A stretch of DNA of 64,000 nt from Hormoscilla sp. GUM202. GTDB taxonomy: Bacteria > Cyanobacteriota > Cyanobacteriia > Cyanobacteriales > Desertifilaceae. The DNA lies in contig RFFC02000019.1 in assembly GCA_005518205.2 (NCBI GenBank), positions 62,567 through 126,566 on the forward strand, in the 5' to 3' direction. Of the stretch, positions 16,508-25,873 are shown in pieces. The position numbers and the translations under genes are program-made. Position 1 is the stretch's first letter. Every line of letters begins with the position of its first letter. Below the pieces are notes generated by a model. That model worked only from the letters and a program-made list of their open reading frames with translations. It had not been told where the DNA came from and searched no databases.

Positions 16508-16524
16508 GGTATACTAACTATACC
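16508..16524. promoter_or_regulatory. operator-like palindrome over a -10 box
   Basis: GGTATACTAACTATACC has perfect 6-bp arms and contains TATACT at 16510-16515, 35 bp ahead of the antitoxin gene. An antitoxin or its complex binding here would fit autoregulation; this is inference. Confidence 0.45.
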
Positions 16525-16558
16525 GATCGCGATCGTCCTAGGTAAGGCAAAAAGAAAC

Positions 16559-17095
16559 ATGGTCATATCTACATCATCTTCTGCAGCAACAGGGTCAACC
16601 AATGGGCAGCAGTTCAAAATAACTCCGGATCGAGAAGCACAGCTAGACTGGCTGCGCAAGGAGATCGGGGCTGCCAACATAGAAGAAGTAATTGGACGCT
16701 CCATCAATGTCATGGTAGCTCTCAAGCGCCAGATGGCTCCAGGAGCTCAACTATTTCTGCACAGTCCGTCCGGACAAATGCGCGTGCTGATCCCAGAACT
16801 TGAACCCATACCAACTGAACAGTGGCAGTATCTAGTAGAGCGCCAGCACCCTTGGCGACGGCAACTCTACATCAAAGGGCAGAAACTGCGAGCATTTACG
16901 GTCTGGCAGGATATGCTCGTCAACGACATGACTCCAGAAGAGGCAGCCGATAATTGGGATCTTCCCCTAGCAGCTATTCACGAAGTCATTCGTTATTGCG
17001 AGAGTCACCAAGAACTCCTGAAAATGGAAGCCGATGAAGAGCGTTACCGACTAGAAGAACAAGGAGTTTCCCTTGAGCCTAAGACTATTAATTGA
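16559..17095 (+). CDS. antitoxin with DUF433-like C-terminus
   Basis: A 178-residue protein. Residues 20-60 (ITPDREAQLDWLRKEIGAAN) look like a DNA-binding or dimerising helix pair. The second half (MTPEEAADNWDLPLAAIHEV) is a DUF433-like HTH, with an acidic tail. It overlaps the following DUF5615 gene by 23 bp, the usual antitoxin-toxin order. The product should bind and silence the toxin and repress the promoter with the 16508 palindrome. Confidence 0.75.
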   Translation: MVISTSSSAATGSTNGQQFKITPDREAQLDWLRKEIGAANIEEVIGRSINVMVALKRQMAPGAQLFLHSPSGQMRVLIPELEPIPTEQWQYLVERQHPWRRQLYIKGQKLRAFTVWQDMLVNDMTPEEAADNWDLPLAAIHEVIRYCESHQELLKMEADEERYRLEEQGVSLEPKTIN

Positions 17096-17492
17096 TGAGG
17101 ACTCCCAGGCAAAGCGCCTCGTTGAGTTGCTGCGGGATGCTGGCCACGATGTCATCACGGCAAGGGAAGCGGATCTGATGGCCAAGCCAGACTCGTTGGT
17201 TCTCGACTATGCCAGACAGTCCGGACGCCTGGTACTAACTAAAAACTCCAATGACTTTAACATCCTCCACAGGGCAGACCCAAATCATCCGGGCATCCTG
17301 GTTGTCTACTAGTATCTTGACCGCTCAAAGAATATGAGCTATGAAACTATCGTTAAATGTATCGCCAATATGGAGGCATCTGGATATAACTTAACCAATC
17401 AATTTGTTTCCCTGAACTCCGGCAGTCAGTGTCAACCAACACGGGATCCTAGATATACTTCCGCAATTGCAATGGGAGAGATCGCCCCCTAA
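17073..17492 (+). pseudogene. DUF5615 PIN-like toxin with a nonsense codon
   Basis: A TTG start inside the antitoxin gene gives LSLRLLIDEDSQAKRLVELL, with the family acidic motif IDED, and 79 residues to a TAG at 17310-17312. In the same frame the expected C-terminus continues (YLDRSKNMSYETIVKCIANM, then NLTNQFVSLN), so the stop is a point mutation. Homology fades near 17410, before the next stop at 17490. The toxin is therefore probably inactive while its antitoxin is intact. Confidence 0.75.
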
Positions 17493-17503
17493 TTTAATCC
17501 ATA

Positions 17504-17604
17504 AAAATCGGCTCTGGTTCCAGTTTTAGCGCCGCTGACAGGGTGAGATGACCATCCCCCGATGGCCATACAGATCCAGGGAAACATTCACCTCATTTAT
17601 TTTG
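17504..17604 (-). pseudogene. scar of a second PIN/antitoxin module
   Basis: About 100 bp carry two pieces resembling 11895-11965 (GCCGCTGACAGGGTGAGATG) and 12160-12180 (GGGAAACATTCACCTCATTT), joined with the middle deleted. It is a scar of a second copy of the 11866-12563 operon. Confidence 0.6.
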
Positions 17605-17650
17605 GGATAGCCATGTAAATACGGCCTTGGGTATTGGCAGAATGTTTTTA

Positions 17651-17699
17651 GTCTGTTTTCAACCGACTTTAGCTATGACGCGGGGTAAGCGAACCCCCT
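17651..17699. repeat. interspersed repeat (GGGGGTTCAAACCCCC family), copy 2
   Basis: Reverse-orientation relative of 10802-10850: TTTTCAACCGACTTTAGCTA, then TGACGCGGGG and a degraded second hairpin. It lies in the 324-bp gap before the comB-like gene; nothing else is visible there. Confidence 0.65.
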
Positions 17700-17816
17700 G
17701 CGGTGTAACGGGGCCCCAAAAGGCAGTTACCGCAGAAAAACCCCGATGACGATCTTCCATTGGGCGACATTCAATCATAAAATAAGATCTCGATAGTTAG
17801 GAAATGTCCCCAGCTA

Positions 17817-18614
17817 GTGAAGCTATTCGTTTACCACACTCCAGAACAGACACCGACAGACAGCGTACCCGATTGCGCGATCGCAGTCGATGTCCTCCGC
17901 GCCACGACCACAATGGCAACGGCCTTGGACGCCGGTGCAGAAGCAGTCCAAGTCTTCAGTGACATTGACCTGCTGATGCAAGTCAGTGCCGAATGGCCCC
18001 CTGAAAAGCGACTCCGGGCTGGCGAACGGGGCGGGGCCAAGGTGGAAGACTGCGACTTAGGTAACTCGCCTCTGGACTGCACTCCCGCAGTGGTCCAAGG
18101 ACGCCGCTTGTTCATCAGCACTACCAACGGTACCCGTGCCTTACAGCGGATCCAAAAGGCGAAAGTAGTGTTAACTGCCGCCTTAATTAATCGTCAGGCA
18201 TTGGTACAATATCTCATGACTCATCAGCCAGAAACAGTCTGGATTGTCGGATCCGGTTGGCAAGGCAGCTACTCCCTGGAAGATACAGTCTGTGCTGGCG
18301 CGATCGCCCAAAACCTGCTCGGGGCGAAGCATTCGGGGCTAGGTTTATTGTCTCCGTTGTCGTCATCCTGCCCGAATGCTTCGCCCCTACCCTGGTCTGC
18401 GCCTATATCCGAGGTTAACGATGAAGTCCATGCCGCGATCGCCCTTTACCGCCAGTGGCAAGAGCAATTATTAGAGCTGATGCAACAAGCCAGTCACGGC
18501 AAACGCCTCATCGGTCTCAACTGCTACGAAGACCTGAAATATTGCGCCCAACTCGACATTCTCAACGTATTACCCATCCAACGAGAACCCGGAGTTTTAG
18601 TCAAACACCAATAA
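17817..18614 (+). CDS. comB: 2-phosphosulfolactate phosphatase family protein (ComB-like)
   Basis: A 265-residue ComB-family protein. It has [17 protein letters not shown] at about 21-37, [17 protein letters not shown] (68-84) and [11 protein letters not shown] (100-110), which are the conserved blocks. ComB hydrolyses 2-phosphosulfolactate in coenzyme M synthesis in archaea; cyanobacteria keep a homologue whose role is less clear. GTG at 17817 gives the family N-terminus ([10 protein letters not shown]). Residues about 169-191 ([20 protein letters not shown]) are encoded by a 67-bp palindrome at 18321-18387 and look like an in-frame insertion. The next gene starts 1 bp after the stop, so the two are co-transcribed. 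Confidence 0.85.
   Translation: MKLFVYHTPEQTPTDSVPDCAIAVDVLRATTTMATALDAGAEAVQVFSDIDLLMQVSAEWPPEKRLRAGERGGAKVEDCDLGNSPLDCTPAVVQGRRLFISTTNGTRALQRIQKAKVVLTAALINRQALVQYLMTHQPETVWIVGSGWQGSYSLEDTVCAGAIAQNLLGAKHSGLGLLSPLSSSCPNASPLPWSAPISEVNDEVHAAIALYRQWQEQLLELMQQASHGKRLIGLNCYEDLKYCAQLDILNVLPIQREPGVLVKHQ
18321..18387. repeat. palindromic repeat inside the comB-like gene
   Basis: Perfect 17-bp arms GGGGCGAAGCATTCGGG and its complement (18371-18387) with a 33-base loop. It lies within the reading frame without breaking it. Confidence 0.85.
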
Positions 18615-18615
18615 G

Positions 18616-19620
18616 ATGAAAGCAATAGTCATGACCGCCCCTGGCGGTCCTGAAGTTCTCCAACTTCAGGACATCCCAGACCCAGAAATTTCCCAGGACC
18701 GAGAAATCTTAGTCCGACTCAAAGCCGCAGGGGTCAACCCCATTGACACCAAACTGCGAACCAGAGGCACCTTATATCCCGATGCTGCTGGACCCGCAGT
18801 CCTGGGATGCGACGGTGCTGGTATCGTTGAAGCCGTGGGTGCAGCCGTACAAAATTACCGAGTCGGCGACGAAGTCTATTTCTGTAATGCTGGTCTGGGC
18901 GCACAGACTGGCAACTACGCCCAATTTGCCGTAGTAGACGAACGTTTTGTGGCCAAAAAACCAGCATCTCTCAATTTTGCCCAAGCAGCAGCAGCACCCT
19001 TAGTCTTAATTACCGCCTGGGAATCACTGTACGATCGGGGGCGTCTGCAAGCAGGGCAAACCGCCTTAATTCACGCTGGTGCCGGTGGAGTCGGTCACGT
19101 AGCCGTGCAGTTGGCTAAATTACAAGGTGCTGAAGTTTATACCACAGTTGGTTCGGAAGCAAAAGCCGAATTTGTCCGGCGGCTGGGTGCTGACAAAGCC
19201 ATACTTTACAAACAGACAGACTTCGTGTCCGCTGTTCTAGATTTGACTTCAGGAGAAGGAGTAGATCTCGCCTTCGACACCGTAGGAGGAGAAACCTTCG
19301 TCAAAACCTTCCCAGGGGTGAAAATTTATGGCGATTTGGTCACAATTCTTTCTCCAGATCCAGCTACAAATTGGAAAATAGCCAGAAACCGCAACCTGAG
19401 AATTAGTCTAGAACTGATGCTGACGCCAATGGTAGAAGGATTAGTGGAAGCGCAGCAAGACCAAGCAAAGATTCTACAACAATCTGCCCGTCTTATAGAC
19501 GAAGGTCAGTTGCAGATTCAGCTATGTGAAACTTTCCCCCTAGCAGAAGCAGCAGCAGCCCATCGCTTGCTAGGATCGGGAACGATGACAGGTGGTAAAA
19601 TTGCCTTACTAATTGATTGA
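18616..19620 (+). CDS. zinc-independent quinone oxidoreductase (zeta-crystallin-like, MDR family)
   Basis: A 334-residue medium-chain reductase. It has a GroES-like N-terminal half (GCDGAGIVEAVGAAVQNYRV) and a Rossmann core (HAGAGGVGHVAVQLAKLQGA, about 154-173). No catalytic zinc cysteines are visible, which points to an NADPH:quinone oxidoreductase or enoyl reductase type. It follows the comB-like gene by 1 bp and likely shares its transcript. The substrate cannot be told from sequence. Confidence 0.85.
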   Translation: MKAIVMTAPGGPEVLQLQDIPDPEISQDREILVRLKAAGVNPIDTKLRTRGTLYPDAAGPAVLGCDGAGIVEAVGAAVQNYRVGDEVYFCNAGLGAQTGNYAQFAVVDERFVAKKPASLNFAQAAAAPLVLITAWESLYDRGRLQAGQTALIHAGAGGVGHVAVQLAKLQGAEVYTTVGSEAKAEFVRRLGADKAILYKQTDFVSAVLDLTSGEGVDLAFDTVGGETFVKTFPGVKIYGDLVTILSPDPATNWKIARNRNLRISLELMLTPMVEGLVEAQQDQAKILQQSARLIDEGQLQIQLCETFPLAEAAAAHRLLGSGTMTGGKIALLID

Positions 19621-19648
19621 GGGGGTCTTATAGGTTAATAAATCAGTG

Positions 19649-20176
19649 ATGGCAGACATCTTGGTAACAACTTATCTGGAAATGCGCGATCGCACTTCAT
19701 TCCGGCCAGCTTATCTCCATGATAGCAGCTCAATTAACATCATGTTAATGGGCATACCCGATGTCTGCTTTTATCGTTTTTTGTACAGAACTGTTGGGGA
19801 AAAATGGTGTTGGCGGGACAGACTGAAACTATCCGATCGGGAGATGGAAGCAATCTTAGCAGAACCAGGAACCAGCGTTCATGTATTATATGTTCGGGGT
19901 ACGCCAGCAGGGTACATCGAACTGTCCCAGGGAAAACAATCAACTGAAATTGCCTATTTTGGTCTCCGTTCTAGCTATATGGGCAAAGGACTAGGCAAGC
20001 ATCTCCTCAGTTATGGTGTTGACTATGGCTGGGATCGGGGTGCTAAACGCTTGTGGGTACATACCTGTAGCCTAGATGGTCCTTATGCTCTGAATAATTA
20101 TCTCAAGCGCGGCTTTAAAATCTATAATTCTTACGAAGAACCCATGCCCAATCGCGCAGCGTGGCGCCAGCCATAG
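19649..20176 (+). CDS. GNAT-family N-acetyltransferase
   Basis: A 175-residue protein with the GNAT acetyl-CoA block (IAYFGLRSSYMGKGLGKHLL at about 108-127) and the C-terminal NNYLKRGFKIYN. ATG 19649 follows a GTG at 19646; either could start. Cyanobacterial homologues are annotated only as acetyltransferases. The first codons are duplicated 100 bp downstream (20278). Confidence 0.85.
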   Translation: MADILVTTYLEMRDRTSFRPAYLHDSSSINIMLMGIPDVCFYRFLYRTVGEKWCWRDRLKLSDREMEAILAEPGTSVHVLYVRGTPAGYIELSQGKQSTEIAYFGLRSSYMGKGLGKHLLSYGVDYGWDRGAKRLWVHTCSLDGPYALNNYLKRGFKIYNSYEEPMPNRAAWRQP

Positions 20177-20277
20177 CTTATCTATAATCACAACTAACCA
20201 CTCACAACTAACCATTATCTAACAGACTGACGAGAGTGCATAATTTTTGATTAGATATAGGTAATATAAGATAAAGA

Positions 20278-20439
20278 ATGGCACATATCTTGGTTACGAC
20301 TTATCTGGAAACCCCCGATCGCAATCGCACTTCCCACTTGCCTTTTGTTTTTTCCCAAATTATATCCATATTCAAAAAAACATTATTATCTGTACTTTTT
20401 TGTATTATCCAACCGGGCGTTCGCCTTTATTTGTACTAA
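20278..20439 (+). pseudogene. fragment duplicating the GNAT N-terminus
   Basis: MAHILVTTYLETPDRNRTS repeats the start of the gene at 19649, then runs into unrelated AT-rich sequence and stops after 53 codons. No acetyltransferase core is present. Confidence 0.5.
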
Positions 20440-20531
20440 AAAGTAGCGCACGTAATTCAACATTGCGCGTCTTACGGCGCCTTCCGCGTGAAGGGAAGTC
20501 CTGAAGGACGCGGCAACGCTCCAGGCACCTG

Positions 20532-20600
20532 TCGTTTCCAGAGACACCCACCCATGTCGTTGCCAGATGGCGAACGACAGGGTGGGTGAAGAGGAAACGA
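20532..20600. repeat. palindromic repeat (TCGTTTCCAGAGA family), nested copy
   Basis: Outer arms TCGTTTCC / GGAAACGA and CACCCACCC / GGGTGGGTG enclose a second small palindrome (GTCGTTGCCAGATGGCGAAC-GAC). It looks like one element nested in another. Confidence 0.7.
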
Positions 20601-20649
20601 CCCCCAGGTTTCTGCTATTCAAGCTCAAAATCGGAAAAGTATTATTATA

Positions 20650-21656
20650 ACTCAAGTTGCGACCTATTTTAAAAAATCTGGATTACCCACTTAGACTTCA
20701 CGGACATTAATAGGATTTTTGTAGTCTGCGATACAGAAAACAAGTTGTTTTTGTGCTGCGAGGCCAGTTCTCTGTTTATGGGTTATAATGTATTCAAATA
20801 ATAGTTATTGCACGTTTGAGGTAGATTATGGAAGATATGATCGTAACAATTTTTGTTCTTTGTGACGATCTACTAAAAGCTTTAAATATTAAAGAAGATC
20901 CACAAGTCAAAATGAATAATGCAGAAGTGATCACAGTGGGATTGGTTGCTGCATATTTTTTTGTCGGACACCACGATCGTTCTCGGAAATTTTTGTCAGA
21001 ACATAACTATATCAAAAATCTGTTAAGTAAAAGTAGATTCAACCGTCGATTACATAACATTGATGAATCAATTTGGATGTTTTTATTCCAAGTCATGTCT
21101 CAAACATTTAAGGAACTAAATTGGGGTCAAGAATATATTCTTGATAGTTTCCCTGTGCCAGTCTGTGACAAGATCAGGATTAGCAAGTGTAAGATTTATA
21201 GTGGAGAAGAATATCGTGGATATATTGCCAGTAAAAAACGTTATTTTTATGGATTGAGAGTGCATATGTTAATAACCGAAAGTAGAAAACCAGTAGAATT
21301 TTATCTAGCCCCTGGTAGTTATAATGATGCTAACGTTCTCCAATCTTTTTGCTTCGAGCTACCATCAGGTTCGATGGTTTATGGAGACAAGGCTTATAAC
21401 AATTAGAGGATTTTTTAACAGATTCACTAAATATCATGTTAAAACCTTTACGCAAGAAGAATTCAAAACGAAAAGAATCTTCCTGCTTTGAATATGTACA
21501 GAAAGTAACAAGAAAACAAGTTGAAACCTGTTTTAGTCAGATAACTAATTTGTTTCCCAAGTCAATTCATGCTGTTACATCCAAAGGATTTGAACTGAAA
21601 ACTATTCTCTTTATTATAGCTTTTTGTATTCAATTTTTTTAGGTAGCAACTTGAGT
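20650..21656 (+). mobile_element. IS982-like insertion sequence (1007 bp)
   Basis: Terminal inverted repeats ACTCAAGTTGCGACCTA and TAGGTAGCAACTTGAGT, flanked by the 7-bp direct repeat TATTATA (20643-20649 and 21657-21663). It carries one broken transposase gene. A MITE with the same termini lies at about 61153-61309. The IS982 assignment rests on the transposase style and is tentative. Confidence 0.85.
20828..21642 (+). pseudogene. IS982-like transposase, frameshifted
   Basis: The first part (192 residues) has the DDE-type landmarks LDSFPVPVCD, KKRYFYGLRVH and YGDKAYNN, then stops at 21404. A small deletion follows, and the remaining C-terminus (LKPLRKKNSKRKESS..., with the late acidic residue in KQVETCFSQI) is open from about 21412 in another frame. 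Inactive unless frameshifting rescues it. Confidence 0.8.
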
Positions 21657-21906
21657 TATTATACAATATTTATCAGCATTACTCAGGCGATCGCCAGTGC
21701 CTTTGAATTAAGAAACCAGGTTTCTCCTATACGCAGTGCCGCACCGGGGCACTCGCGTGCTAACATCCGGGCTTTTTCGTAACCTACGCGCGCGATCGCG
21801 ACGCCGGAATGCGCTAGAAACCTGGTTTCTGGGCTACCGGAGAATCACGAAATTTTTGATTAAATAAGCGATCGCTCACAACTGACCGCTCACAACTGAC
21901 CGCTAA

Positions 21907-24297
21907 CTAACCCTTAAACAGACGATTAAAAGGAAAGGCCGGTTTTTCGGGAATTAATTGCGGCTCTGACTGCACTTTCAGCTGCTGCATTCTATCTCGT
22001 AACTCACCTACAGTAATCCAAACCCGCCGATATCTAAAGACGATTTCATCATGCTGGCGATCCTTCCATCCATCCTTCGCGCAATCACAGATCGTATCCC
22101 CCAGTTCTGCACGCTTCATTCTTAATTCATCAGCTTTTTCCCAAAACTCCTCAAAACCTGCCTGGGCTACAGGTGGTATAAACCAAAAGAAATGTGCTTT
22201 TTCCCTGGGCATCCCCAGCAAGTCTTGACCATGCATCCACTTGGAATTAACAGTCTCTTGCTCAACAGATACACCTGTATCCCACAACAGGTTTTGGCAT
22301 ACCCTAGACAAACCAGACCGTTCCACCTCCTGTCTGACCGAAGACCGCCAACTATCTAGTTGAGCGCGATAAAGGAAATTCTCCTTAGTATCTTCGAGCA
22401 AACCAACCTTCTGGGCAAATAACCAATCCCGGTTCATGCCCTCGCACAGCACAACTTTTGGTCCTATTCTCAAGTCTGGGGCAGCCACTACCCGAGTTTG
22501 TCTGCGCCATAGCAATAAAAATTCGCTATCCCGTACTACCCTAATTTTCTGTCCCTGCTCCAATTCTACTAGATAGTGATACTCTAAATCTTTCAATATC
22601 CAGTTAATCCCCTCAGTATCGGCATGGAGGCCCGTTAAGCTATTGAAACTTTCCTCGATCCTTGATATATTCAGAGTTTTATCCTCTGTGGAGTTTGCTG
22701 TACTCACAACCTGCACCGATGTCGGCTGCTCGCTATAGCCATAACGGATCAGATGGTCTTTTCCCGTTAACTCCAGCCAAGTTTTACGATGCCACGATCG
22801 CGCATCAACCTCCAAATTACTCCACCACCGATCTGCATCATCCGCTAGAGCTGACCATAGCAGCACCTCTACTTTGTGAAAAAAAGATCTTTGTAACAAG
22901 TCCCGGTGAAAAGCCTTGGGTTGACCCAACACAATCAGCTTTTCTCCCCCTAAATCTTTAATCTGGCCGATCGGTAAAATTTGCGGCATCAATTCGGGAG
23001 AGCGACTTACCATTAGAAACTCCTCTAAAGCCTGGGCCCGTTCGGCATTTTCGATCGCCACCACAGTTTCTGGTTCAGTCCTAGCAATTACTTCCAGGAA
23101 AGGATTCTCATTCAGGGTCACCAGCATTTTTGCCAGAGTCTGGAGCATTTCCTGTAAGCGCATTGCTTGAGGTGACTCCCCCGCCGCATTTTCTAAACGC
23201 GCCAACTCCCTTGAAAGCAACCGCTGCCATAGCAATTCAAAAGGCAATACTGGAGCCGCCAGACCCCGCCAGATTTCCCATCCTGCTTCCCACACAGTCT
23301 GACATTGCGGCTGTCCCGCCAACTCCAGCAGCAACTCCGATGAGGATTGAAATAGCTCGGCAATTTTTACTTGGCAGCTAAAAGTTCTAATTGTTACCTG
23401 CGCCTCATGCAAACATTTACGTTTTTTTTCTAATCGCAAAAAGCTTTCTTCTATCGGATGATGTCTGTTCCTATTTTTATCAAATAAATGACCATCATCC
23501 GGATAAGAGCGTAAAGTAAAGAAGTCGAGCGGCCACAGTAGCACATTCTCCGTATTTTGCGCCCCAATTTGATTGTCTTCAATATCTTTCATTACCCAAG
23601 GTGGCACAATCCCCACCAAAGGAATATTTTTTTCTCTACAAACTCTCGCTAAAGCAAAAGCTTCTTCTCCGTAGCTAGAGTTTCTTGGATACGTTTTCCC
23701 TGAAGGATCGTCCAGGACCACCAGAGAGCAGTTATGAAACCGCTGCAATAATTCTACTCCTTCCACCAGCGTTCTAACCACGATCGCCTTAAGTTTATTT
23801 CCCGATAAGGGTTCATTTATTTTCTCGGCTGGACAGCCAACTATTTTTTCCTTAAAATTAATCCTGCTTTGCCAAGGATCTATGAAATTAAATGCTTTAG
23901 CAGTTCTCAAGCTATCGATTTTACTATCCGACTCCGTTCCGATCCAGAGCACAAATGCTTTTGCTGATATGCGATCGGCAATTTGAGCGCTATAGGCAAC
24001 TACCATCGTCCCTACAGAAACAGGACTAACTGGCAAACTAATAAACAGCTGATTGTGTTTATTAATCGACAAGGTCGTTAAATAAACTAAATCTTTTTCT
24101 ACCCTGTGGACTTTGATTGAATGCTTCGTCATCTTCAAGCATCCCAGGATCGGATCTAATACATGCTGCGTCCATCTTAAATCAAAAGTATTTCTGAATA
24201 TTTCTCCCCATGACCGTCTGTCTGACCAATAATTTTGGACCCTTTTTTTCTTGAAGGATCTGGAGAAAGTTTCTCTTAATGTCTTTTCTACTAACAT
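21907..24297 (-). CDS. large uncharacterised protein (796 aa)
   Basis: A full-length 796-residue frame with no recognised domain. Features seen: hydrophobic strands typical of alpha/beta domains (GTMVVAYSAQIADRISAKAF; CSLVVLDDPSG near 210; EKLIVLGQP; KVEVLLWSALADDADRW). There is no Walker A motif or membrane segment, and Trp content is high in the C-terminal third. The order of short strands, including a LDDP element, loosely recalls a degenerate helicase-like fold. Large orphan proteins of this kind sit in some defence loci (DrmE of DISARM is of similar size), but I cannot support that identity. It stands alone, about 250 bp from the IS982 element. Confidence 0.6.
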   Translation of the reverse strand: MLVEKTLRETFSRSFKKKRVQNYWSDRRSWGEIFRNTFDLRWTQHVLDPILGCLKMTKHSIKVHRVEKDLVYLTTLSINKHNQLFISLPVSPVSVGTMVVAYSAQIADRISAKAFVLWIGTESDSKIDSLRTAKAFNFIDPWQSRINFKEKIVGCPAEKINEPLSGNKLKAIVVRTLVEGVELLQRFHNCSLVVLDDPSGKTYPRNSSYGEEAFALARVCREKNIPLVGIVPPWVMKDIEDNQIGAQNTENVLLWPLDFFTLRSYPDDGHLFDKNRNRHHPIEESFLRLEKKRKCLHEAQVTIRTFSCQVKIAELFQSSSELLLELAGQPQCQTVWEAGWEIWRGLAAPVLPFELLWQRLLSRELARLENAAGESPQAMRLQEMLQTLAKMLVTLNENPFLEVIARTEPETVVAIENAERAQALEEFLMVSRSPELMPQILPIGQIKDLGGEKLIVLGQPKAFHRDLLQRSFFHKVEVLLWSALADDADRWWSNLEVDARSWHRKTWLELTGKDHLIRYGYSEQPTSVQVVSTANSTEDKTLNISRIEESFNSLTGLHADTEGINWILKDLEYHYLVELEQGQKIRVVRDSEFLLLWRRQTRVVAAPDLRIGPKVVLCEGMNRDWLFAQKVGLLEDTKENFLYRAQLDSWRSSVRQEVERSGLSRVCQNLLWDTGVSVEQETVNSKWMHGQDLLGMPREKAHFFWFIPPVAQAGFEEFWEKADELRMKRAELGDTICDCAKDGWKDRQHDEIVFRYRRVWITVGELRDRMQQLKVQSEPQLIPEKPAFPFNRLFKG

Positions 24298-24808
24298 TCA
24301 ACCTGACTTTTTGGTAAACTCCTGACTTCATACATACCCAAACCCAGCCCGGAACAGCTAAGCCGATCTTGCCCCAAGCGCTGTCGCAACGGGCGATCGC
24401 TCCCAGGCCACATCAACTGTCGCCAACCGGGGCACAACTCGTGTCCCTTTACAAATCCCATTATTCCGTGATAAAATAACAATAGCACAAAATTTATGAA
24501 CTGGCAACAACAAGTTCACAAATAGCCGCCAGCCCTCTAGGGGGCTAGCGGCTAAGGTCCGAGGTCGGTATGAGAGTAACCGGAGCATTGGCCCAAACGG
24601 TCAGCCAGTCAAAAGCAAAACCCAGCCCACCCCATCTCCGGCTCTGTTAATGCCATGGACAGTATCGGGACTGGTGCCAGCGAGTTCCAATTGGCCAACT
24701 GGAAAATTCAAAATTCTTACATTGACTGCTGACTGCGGACCACCTACCTCTAATACAATTGACTACTGACTGCTGACCACCGACAACTAACCACTGACAA
24801 TTCACCAT
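24298..24808. other. 511-bp stretch without a gene
   Basis: Contains a hairpin at 24524-24553 (AGCCGCCAGCCC / GGGGCTAGCGGCT) and, near 24710-24800, repeats of ACTGCTGAC/ACCACCGAC type that are common filler in this genome. Nothing codes convincingly. Confidence 0.5.
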
Positions 24809-25171
24809 TCAATTAGAACCATTCGGTCGGCCCGGAAGGGTAATGCCCTCAACCGCTTGACGGTACTGTTCCACCGATGCACTGAAATCAATCGGCAGCA
24901 CCGCCACTACATTTTCATGGGGGCGAGGAATAATCACCCAAGTTTCCAGAGTAGCACCAAAAGCCTTAGAAACTGCCTCAATTCCCGCATCCATCGCCGT
25001 CTTCACCTCGGAGACATCTCCCCTAATCATCACCGTAAATCGCGCACTCCCAGCTCTAATATAACCTACCAGGGTCACCCGACCTGCTTTCACCATCGCG
25101 TCCGCCGCTGCGAGAACACCGGGAAAGCCCTTTGTTTCCAGTGCTCCAACCGCTTGTTGTGCCATTGTCAA
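24809..25171 (-). CDS. ccmK4: carboxysome shell protein CcmK4
   Basis: A 120-residue BMC-domain protein (AVGALETKGFPGVLAAADAM; VGYIRAGSARFTVMIRGDVS; WVIIPRPHENVVAVLPIDF). The ETWVIIPRPHENV ending fits CcmK4 rather than CcmK1/2. Hexamers of this protein tile the facets of the beta-carboxysome and are thought to tune metabolite passage. It follows ccmK3 on the same strand after 81 bp, the usual satellite ccmK3-ccmK4 pair away from the main ccm operon. The C-terminal extension past PIDF is about 20 residues. Confidence 0.93.
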   Translation of the reverse strand: MTMAQQAVGALETKGFPGVLAAADAMVKAGRVTLVGYIRAGSARFTVMIRGDVSEVKTAMDAGIEAVSKAFGATLETWVIIPRPHENVVAVLPIDFSASVEQYRQAVEGITLPGRPNGSN

Positions 25172-25252
25172 TCTCCTCTAAATTCCGTGTTTTTGAGCGG
25201 TGAAAAAAGTATAGCTAATTGCTATATTCTTACTGTTAAGTAGGGTAACTTT

Positions 25253-25558
25253 TTATCTAAACGGTTCGCTCGCTTCCGTGTAGTCGATGGGCAGAACCGC
25301 CACCACATTTTCCGGCGGGTTGGGAACGATGTAATGCATGAGTATTGTCGCGCCGTAGGTGTTTTTAGCTGCTTGGACACCCGCATCCACAGCTACTTTC
25401 ACCTCAGAAACTTGCCCTCGAATCGCCACCACGAACTGACTGCTTTCCGCCCTGTCAAAATAGACCAGGGTGACCCGCGCTGCTTTGACCATCGCGTCAG
25501 CAGCAGCTAGCACACCTGGAAAACCGAGAGTTTGAATTACTCCCACTGCAACTGGCAT
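25253..25558 (-). CDS. ccmK3: carboxysome shell protein CcmK3
   Basis: A 101-residue BMC-domain protein (GVIQTLGFPGVLAAADAMVK; TLVYFDRAESSQFVVAIRG; HYIVPNPPENVVAVLPID). The HYIVPNPPENV block is typical of CcmK3, which forms mixed hexamers with CcmK4. It is the first gene of the ccmK3-ccmK4 pair. Confidence 0.92.
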   Translation of the reverse strand: MPVAVGVIQTLGFPGVLAAADAMVKAARVTLVYFDRAESSQFVVAIRGQVSEVKVAVDAGVQAAKNTYGATILMHYIVPNPPENVVAVLPIDYTEASEPFR

Positions 25559-25873
25559 CGGAGTTTACCTCAAATAAATCTTCCTTATTCTACTGCCAAC
25601 AGCTCCACCTAATTCAAAATTCTGACTCTTCGGTACAAAGCAATGGTATTTTGGCACCAAATTAATGCACTCCAGCCTTGGCAAGGCTTACATAATGAAG
25701 GTAATTTGAGTTAATCAATTCGTCAAAGCCTTACATAGCAAGGGTTTAGGTGGTTTTTAAGCATTATTATAGCCTCCCAAGTACCGAAGACCCAAAATTC
25801 TTTCTTCAAAATTAAAAATTCAGAATTGACTACTGACCACTGACCGCCGACCACCGATCGCTGACTAGCAGTT
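25559..25873. other. 315-bp stretch without a gene
   Basis: Short direct repeats around GGCAAGGCTTACATA and AAGCCTTACATAGCAAGG, and ACTGACCACTGACC filler near 25840. A promoter for the ccmK pair should lie here but no box stands out. Confidence 0.4.

Noticed and set aside
21907-24297. Calling the 796-aa protein DrmE of a DISARM system
   Set aside because: Size is similar but no DISARM partner gene (methyltransferase, helicase, phospholipase D) is near it and no diagnostic motif could be named.
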